From: Marimicrobium sp913061115
GTDB taxonomy: Bacteria; Pseudomonadota; Gammaproteobacteria; Pseudomonadales; Halieaceae
Direction: 5' to 3'
DNA length: 64,000 nucleotides
Assembly (NCBI RefSeq): GCF_047729875.1
Contig: NZ_CP159826.1
Coordinates: 868,001 to 932,000 of the forward strand
Of the stretch, positions 61,177 to 64,000 are shown piece by piece (positions within the stretch are counted from its first letter, which is position 1; each line of letters opens with the position of its first letter). A model generated the notes under the pieces. That model saw nothing but the letters and a program-made list of their open reading frames with translations. It did not search any database and was not told where the DNA came from. The position numbers and the translations under genes are program-made.

Positions 61177-61956
61177 ATGAAACGATTAAGTCAGCTCAGT
61201 CGCTCCATCAGTGGTAGTGTCGCCATCGTTACCGGGGCGGCCAGTGGCATGGGGCGCGCGACAGCCCACTTGTTTGCTGATGAAGGCGCACGACTGGCAA
61301 TTATGGATATTAACGGGGATGGTCTGGAAGCGGTGGCGGAAGAAATTCGCTCAGTCGGTGCAGAGGTGCTTGCGCTCACGGTAGATTTGTCGTCCCGGGA
61401 CGCGGTAGAGCAGGCCGTATTGAAGGTTGCTGCGCATTTTGGTGCGATTGATATTCTGGTTAATAATGCGGGACTGGTTATTCCAACGACCGTGGATGCC
61501 GACAATTTTGCCGAGGCCTGGGATATGTCCTTGGCGGTGATGGCTGGCGCACAGGCGTGGGCTATTCGCGCGGCGTTGCCAAGCCTGCGCCAATCCCTCC
61601 ATCCCCGTATTGTGAATATTGCGTCTACTGAGGCGTTGGGTGCGACCCGTTACGGTAGTGCTTATACCGTAGCCAAACACGCCAGCGTGGGTTTGACCCG
61701 TGCCATGGCGGTTGATCTCGGCAAGGAAGGCATTACGGTTAACTGCGTTTGCCCCGGACCGATTCGTACTGCAATCACCGACGGGATAACGGAGGAAGAC
61801 AAAGCGACCTTTGCCAATCGTCGCACGGTGCTGCGCCGCTATGCCGATCCTGAGGAAGTCGCTCATGCGACGCTGGGGCTTGTATTGCCTGCTGCGGGGT
61901 TTACGACCGGAGCGACGATAGTGGTGGACGGTGGGGTGACGATTCGTAATGCTTGA
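61177..61956 (+). CDS. short-chain dehydrogenase/reductase (SDR)
   Basis: About 259 residues from the ATG at 61177, which has GAGGAA in front; the GTG six bases earlier has none. Classical SDR: cofactor motif TGAASGMG, NNAG at mid, active Tyr-x3-Lys in YTVAK, and PGPIRTAI after it. NAD(P)-dependent oxidation or reduction of an alcohol/ketone; the end TGATIVVDGGVTIRNA is standard. Confidence 0.92.
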   Translation: MKRLSQLSRSISGSVAIVTGAASGMGRATAHLFADEGARLAIMDINGDGLEAVAEEIRSVGAEVLALTVDLSSRDAVEQAVLKVAAHFGAIDILVNNAGLVIPTTVDADNFAEAWDMSLAVMAGAQAWAIRAALPSLRQSLHPRIVNIASTEALGATRYGSAYTVAKHASVGLTRAMAVDLGKEGITVNCVCPGPIRTAITDGITEEDKATFANRRTVLRRYADPEEVAHATLGLVLPAAGFTTGATIVVDGGVTIRNA

Positions 61957-62001
61957 GCAGAATGCGGCACGTTGCAAGTATCAACGGTCTTGTGTTTTGG
62001 T

Positions 62002-62757
62002 TTAATCCATTAGTGCCAGATCGCGGGTAGCCTTGTTGTCCCGTAATTCCTGAAAATTGCTTACGGAGTCTTTGAGATGTGCCGCCCCTACTTTTTTGAG
62101 TGCGGGTTCGATATTGGGTGGGGCGTCGTCTAATGCAAGAAACTGACATACTCTGGCCAGCGTCGACGCAGTATGAGTAGAGAGTTCTTCGTAAGTGATG
62201 TTCAGTACATTTTCATGTAATAACGTCGCACAAAGGGCGCTACGCTCTGCTTCTATTTCGGCAGACCTTTTTTCGAACGCGCCGATGTCAATATGTACTT
62301 TTATGGGCGTTTCGCTCCTGCCGCCAGCTCCCGAGTGATTGGGCCCGCCATTAAGAAAAATCTGTTCAGACACAAAACGTCTGAGCGTATTTTTTCGAGT
62401 GAGATGAATAAACCGGATGTCAGGCAGCGCCAGCAACCAGGTTCTTGCGTCATTCCACTGCGGTTTTAAAAACGCACTGTACAGTGCCTTAAATCCGCAG
62501 GCTGTGTTGTCGCTGGAAAGCGCTCTTTGCATAAAGCCTACCGGGTCTGAATCTCGTTCTAACAAAAGGCGCTGCAGTCTTTCTTCTCGTTCACTTTTGC
62601 TGGCATTGACGAGATCGAAGCCGTCTTCATAGCCGCGCACATTTTGCGAGCCTAATAGTTCTCCATGGCAGCACACGCCTGGCAGACTATTAAGCGTCTT
62701 CACCAGCAGTGTGCTGCCAGTGCGGGGCGCGCTAACGATAACAAAACTTATGGGCAT
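62002..62757 (-). CDS. sulfotransferase family protein
   Basis: 251 residues. PAPS loop VIVSAPRTGSTLLVKTLN at the N-terminus and LPDIRFIHLTRKNTLRRFVS further on. It is shorter than the two 410-435-residue paralogues at 51-55 kb and belongs to a Stf0-like or heparan-type class. Third sulfotransferase within 12 kb, convergent with the SDR gene. Confidence 0.85.
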   Translation of the reverse strand: MPISFVIVSAPRTGSTLLVKTLNSLPGVCCHGELLGSQNVRGYEDGFDLVNASKSEREERLQRLLLERDSDPVGFMQRALSSDNTACGFKALYSAFLKPQWNDARTWLLALPDIRFIHLTRKNTLRRFVSEQIFLNGGPNHSGAGGRSETPIKVHIDIGAFEKRSAEIEAERSALCATLLHENVLNITYEELSTHTASTLARVCQFLALDDAPPNIEPALKKVGAAHLKDSVSNFQELRDNKATRDLALMD

Positions 62758-62998
62758 GAGACGTCTGGTGGCTCGTAAGATCTATCTACACAAAATATCA
62801 TGGTTATTCGCTTGATATAGGGGGATTGGTTCAGGTTATAGCACGTTCATCGATTAAGTCCAGTCAGCAAGTCTCTGGACGTCATCGCGTGGTGACTGAC
62901 AGGCTGTCTATAGTTACGTATGCTGTTTGCAAGGAATTGTGATCGCTATTCCGATAGCGAATACTATTAGCGATACTTCACAGGTCAGGGATAGCGTT

Positions 62999-63775
62999 AT
63001 GCAAGCTGATAAAATTGCCCATTATTTTGATCTCACCGACAAGGTGATTGTAGTTACCGGAGGAAGCCGGGGCTTAGGTTTTGAAATGTGCAGAGCCTTT
63101 GCCGAGTCGGGGGCGAAAGTTGTTATTAGTTCACGCAAGGCCGAAGGCTGCCGGCGCGCGGCAGAATTGATCGAGCAGGAAACCGGTCAAACATGCCTGC
63201 CGATTGCGTGTCATGTAGGTGATTGGGATGCGTGTGATGCGATGGTGGAAAAAGTCTATGAACAATATGACCGCATTGATGTTCTAGTGAATAACGCAGG
63301 CATGTCACCGCGTTACGAATCGCCTGCCACGGTCTCTCGAGAATTGTTTGATAAGGTAATCGGGGTCAATCTTGCTGGCCCCTTCCGTTTGTCGGCGATC
63401 GTGGGTGAACAAATGGCACGTGGGCGGGGCGGTTCGATTATCAACGTGAGCAGTATTGCAGCGGTAGCACCGGGCGCGTCGGAATTACCTTACGCGGCCG
63501 CCAAAGCGGGATTGAACAACCTGACCGAGGGTCTGGCCCATACTTTTGGACCGAAAGTGCGCTGCAATGGCATTATGCCTGGCGCGTTTCTGACGGATAT
63601 TTCTATTGCTTGGACTGAAGATGTCAAGATTGCCTTGGGTGCGCTGGTACCACTAGGAAGGGCTGGACAGCCCGAAGAAATTGTCGGCGCGGCACTTTAT
63701 CTTGCGTCAGATGCTTCTCGTTATACTAACGGTGCCATTATTAAAGTCGATGGCGGTACTGCTTTTGGCAGCTGA
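62999..63775 (+). CDS. short-chain dehydrogenase/reductase (SDR)
   Basis: About 258 residues from the ATG at 62999, which has AGGGA in front; an upstream in-frame start adds 24 residues without similarity. Motifs: TGGSRGLGFEM, NNAGMSP, INVSSIAAVAPG, YAAAK. The ending YTNGAIIKVDGGTAFGS is standard. It is 1 kb downstream of a first SDR, separated by a sulfotransferase on the opposite strand. Confidence 0.93.
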   Translation: MQADKIAHYFDLTDKVIVVTGGSRGLGFEMCRAFAESGAKVVISSRKAEGCRRAAELIEQETGQTCLPIACHVGDWDACDAMVEKVYEQYDRIDVLVNNAGMSPRYESPATVSRELFDKVIGVNLAGPFRLSAIVGEQMARGRGGSIINVSSIAAVAPGASELPYAAAKAGLNNLTEGLAHTFGPKVRCNGIMPGAFLTDISIAWTEDVKIALGALVPLGRAGQPEEIVGAALYLASDASRYTNGAIIKVDGGTAFGS

Positions 63776-63794
63776 GAGAGACTGGGAAGACGTG

Positions 63795-64000
63795 TCAGGC
63801 GGTACGTAATTTCAGGAAGGGGTTCATCCATCGAAATTTCCAGTCAGTGAACTTTAGCGGCGCATCCAATACGACTAGACAGATGCAATCTTCAGACTGA
63901 AGGGCTGTGGGTGCGTGCACATCACCCTGCCGGCGAACCAAAAAATCGCCTTTGTGATAACTGCCGTGAGCGTCAGAGAAGCCACCCTGTAGTATCAGGG
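63795..64000 (-). CDS. ChrR-like cupin (anti-sigma factor type), partial
   Basis: The C-terminal 67 codons of a minus-strand gene cut by the window edge. It reads LILQGGFSDAHGSYHKGDFL then VRRQGDVHAPTALQSEDC, the metal-binding cupin pattern of the ChrR anti-sigma family (ExxF/H, then GxxHxP). The C-terminus ICLVVLDAPLKF also fits. A zinc anti-sigma factor paired with an ECF sigma outside the window is likely. Confidence 0.65.
   Translation of the reverse strand, partial: LILQGGFSDAHGSYHKGDFLVRRQGDVHAPTALQSEDCICLVVLDAPLKFTDWKFRWMNPFLKLRTA

Noticed and set aside
1..64000. CRISPR arrays, tRNA/rRNA genes, insertion sequences, prophage, attachment sites
   Set aside because: No regular spaced repeats, no tRNA cloverleaf, no transposase or integrase, and no direct repeats bounding a region were recognised by reading.

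Overview
The window looks like a chromosomal segment of an aerobic, lipid-catabolising marine-type gammaproteobacterium. Supporting this are a sigma-54-driven type IV pilin, the nadC/ampD divergent pair close to the pilin (an arrangement I recall from Pseudomonas), a complete gspC-N type II secretion operon, a fatty-acid cis/trans isomerase, a VPLPA-CTERM protein and an abundance of acyl-CoA dehydrogenases, CaiB-type CoA transferases, SDRs and OYE-type flavoproteins. A Halieaceae/Spongiibacteraceae-like (Cellvibrionales) origin is an inference from gene content only. No rRNA, tRNA, CRISPR array, insertion sequence or prophage was recognised.

Layout. 0.1-6.4 kb: pilin with a -24/-12 promoter, malate synthase G, a LysR regulator, RraA, and divergent nadC/ampD. 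6.5-9.5 kb: a two-gene signalling unit, an FHA-type sigma-54 activator followed 4 bp later by a transmembrane Ser/Thr kinase. 9.6-16.3 kb: housekeeping and poorly known genes (PanE-like reductase, exported methyltransferase, DUF6482, HNH, DUF6524, YajQ, an aminoglycoside-phosphotransferase-fold kinase, a GAF-GGDEF protein with a broken active site but an intact I-site, beta-carbonic anhydrase). 16.4-23.9 kb: acyl-CoA metabolism (dienoyl-CoA reductase-like flavoprotein, CaiB, APH kinase, DUF6285, acyl-CoA dehydrogenase), an overlooked 58-codon membrane peptide, and an AT-rich patch with a VPLPA-CTERM protein. 24.2-35.7 kb: gspCDEFGHIJKLMN with overlapping or nearly abutting genes. 35.8-45.6 kb: rubredoxin, aminopeptidase P, an NSS transporter, an acyl-CoA dehydrogenase pair, DUF2058, a split YeeE/YedE transporter lacking the usual cysteines, and Cti. 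45.7-63.8 kb: an accessory-looking catabolic or lipid-modification region with CoA transferase, OYE, RlmA, dienelactone hydrolase, and a minus-strand operon of sulfotransferase, DUF1214 protein, sulfotransferase and F420-type LLM oxidoreductase under a divergent TetR. It also holds a frameshifted CrtI-like oxidoreductase, an APH-like kinase, Zn-alcohol dehydrogenase, a Spy-like protein, pterin dehydratase, two SDRs and a third sulfotransferase. The right edge cuts a ChrR-like cupin gene.

The most interesting material is the sulfotransferase/DUF1214/LLM/TetR/desaturase neighbourhood (50.5-58.8 kb), which could modify or degrade a hydrophobic alcohol or polyprenoid-like compound. Next are the FHA activator-kinase pair (6.5-9.5 kb) and the degenerate GGDEF protein that is predicted to sense rather than make c-di-GMP. 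All functional statements come from reading motifs by eye; no database search was possible.
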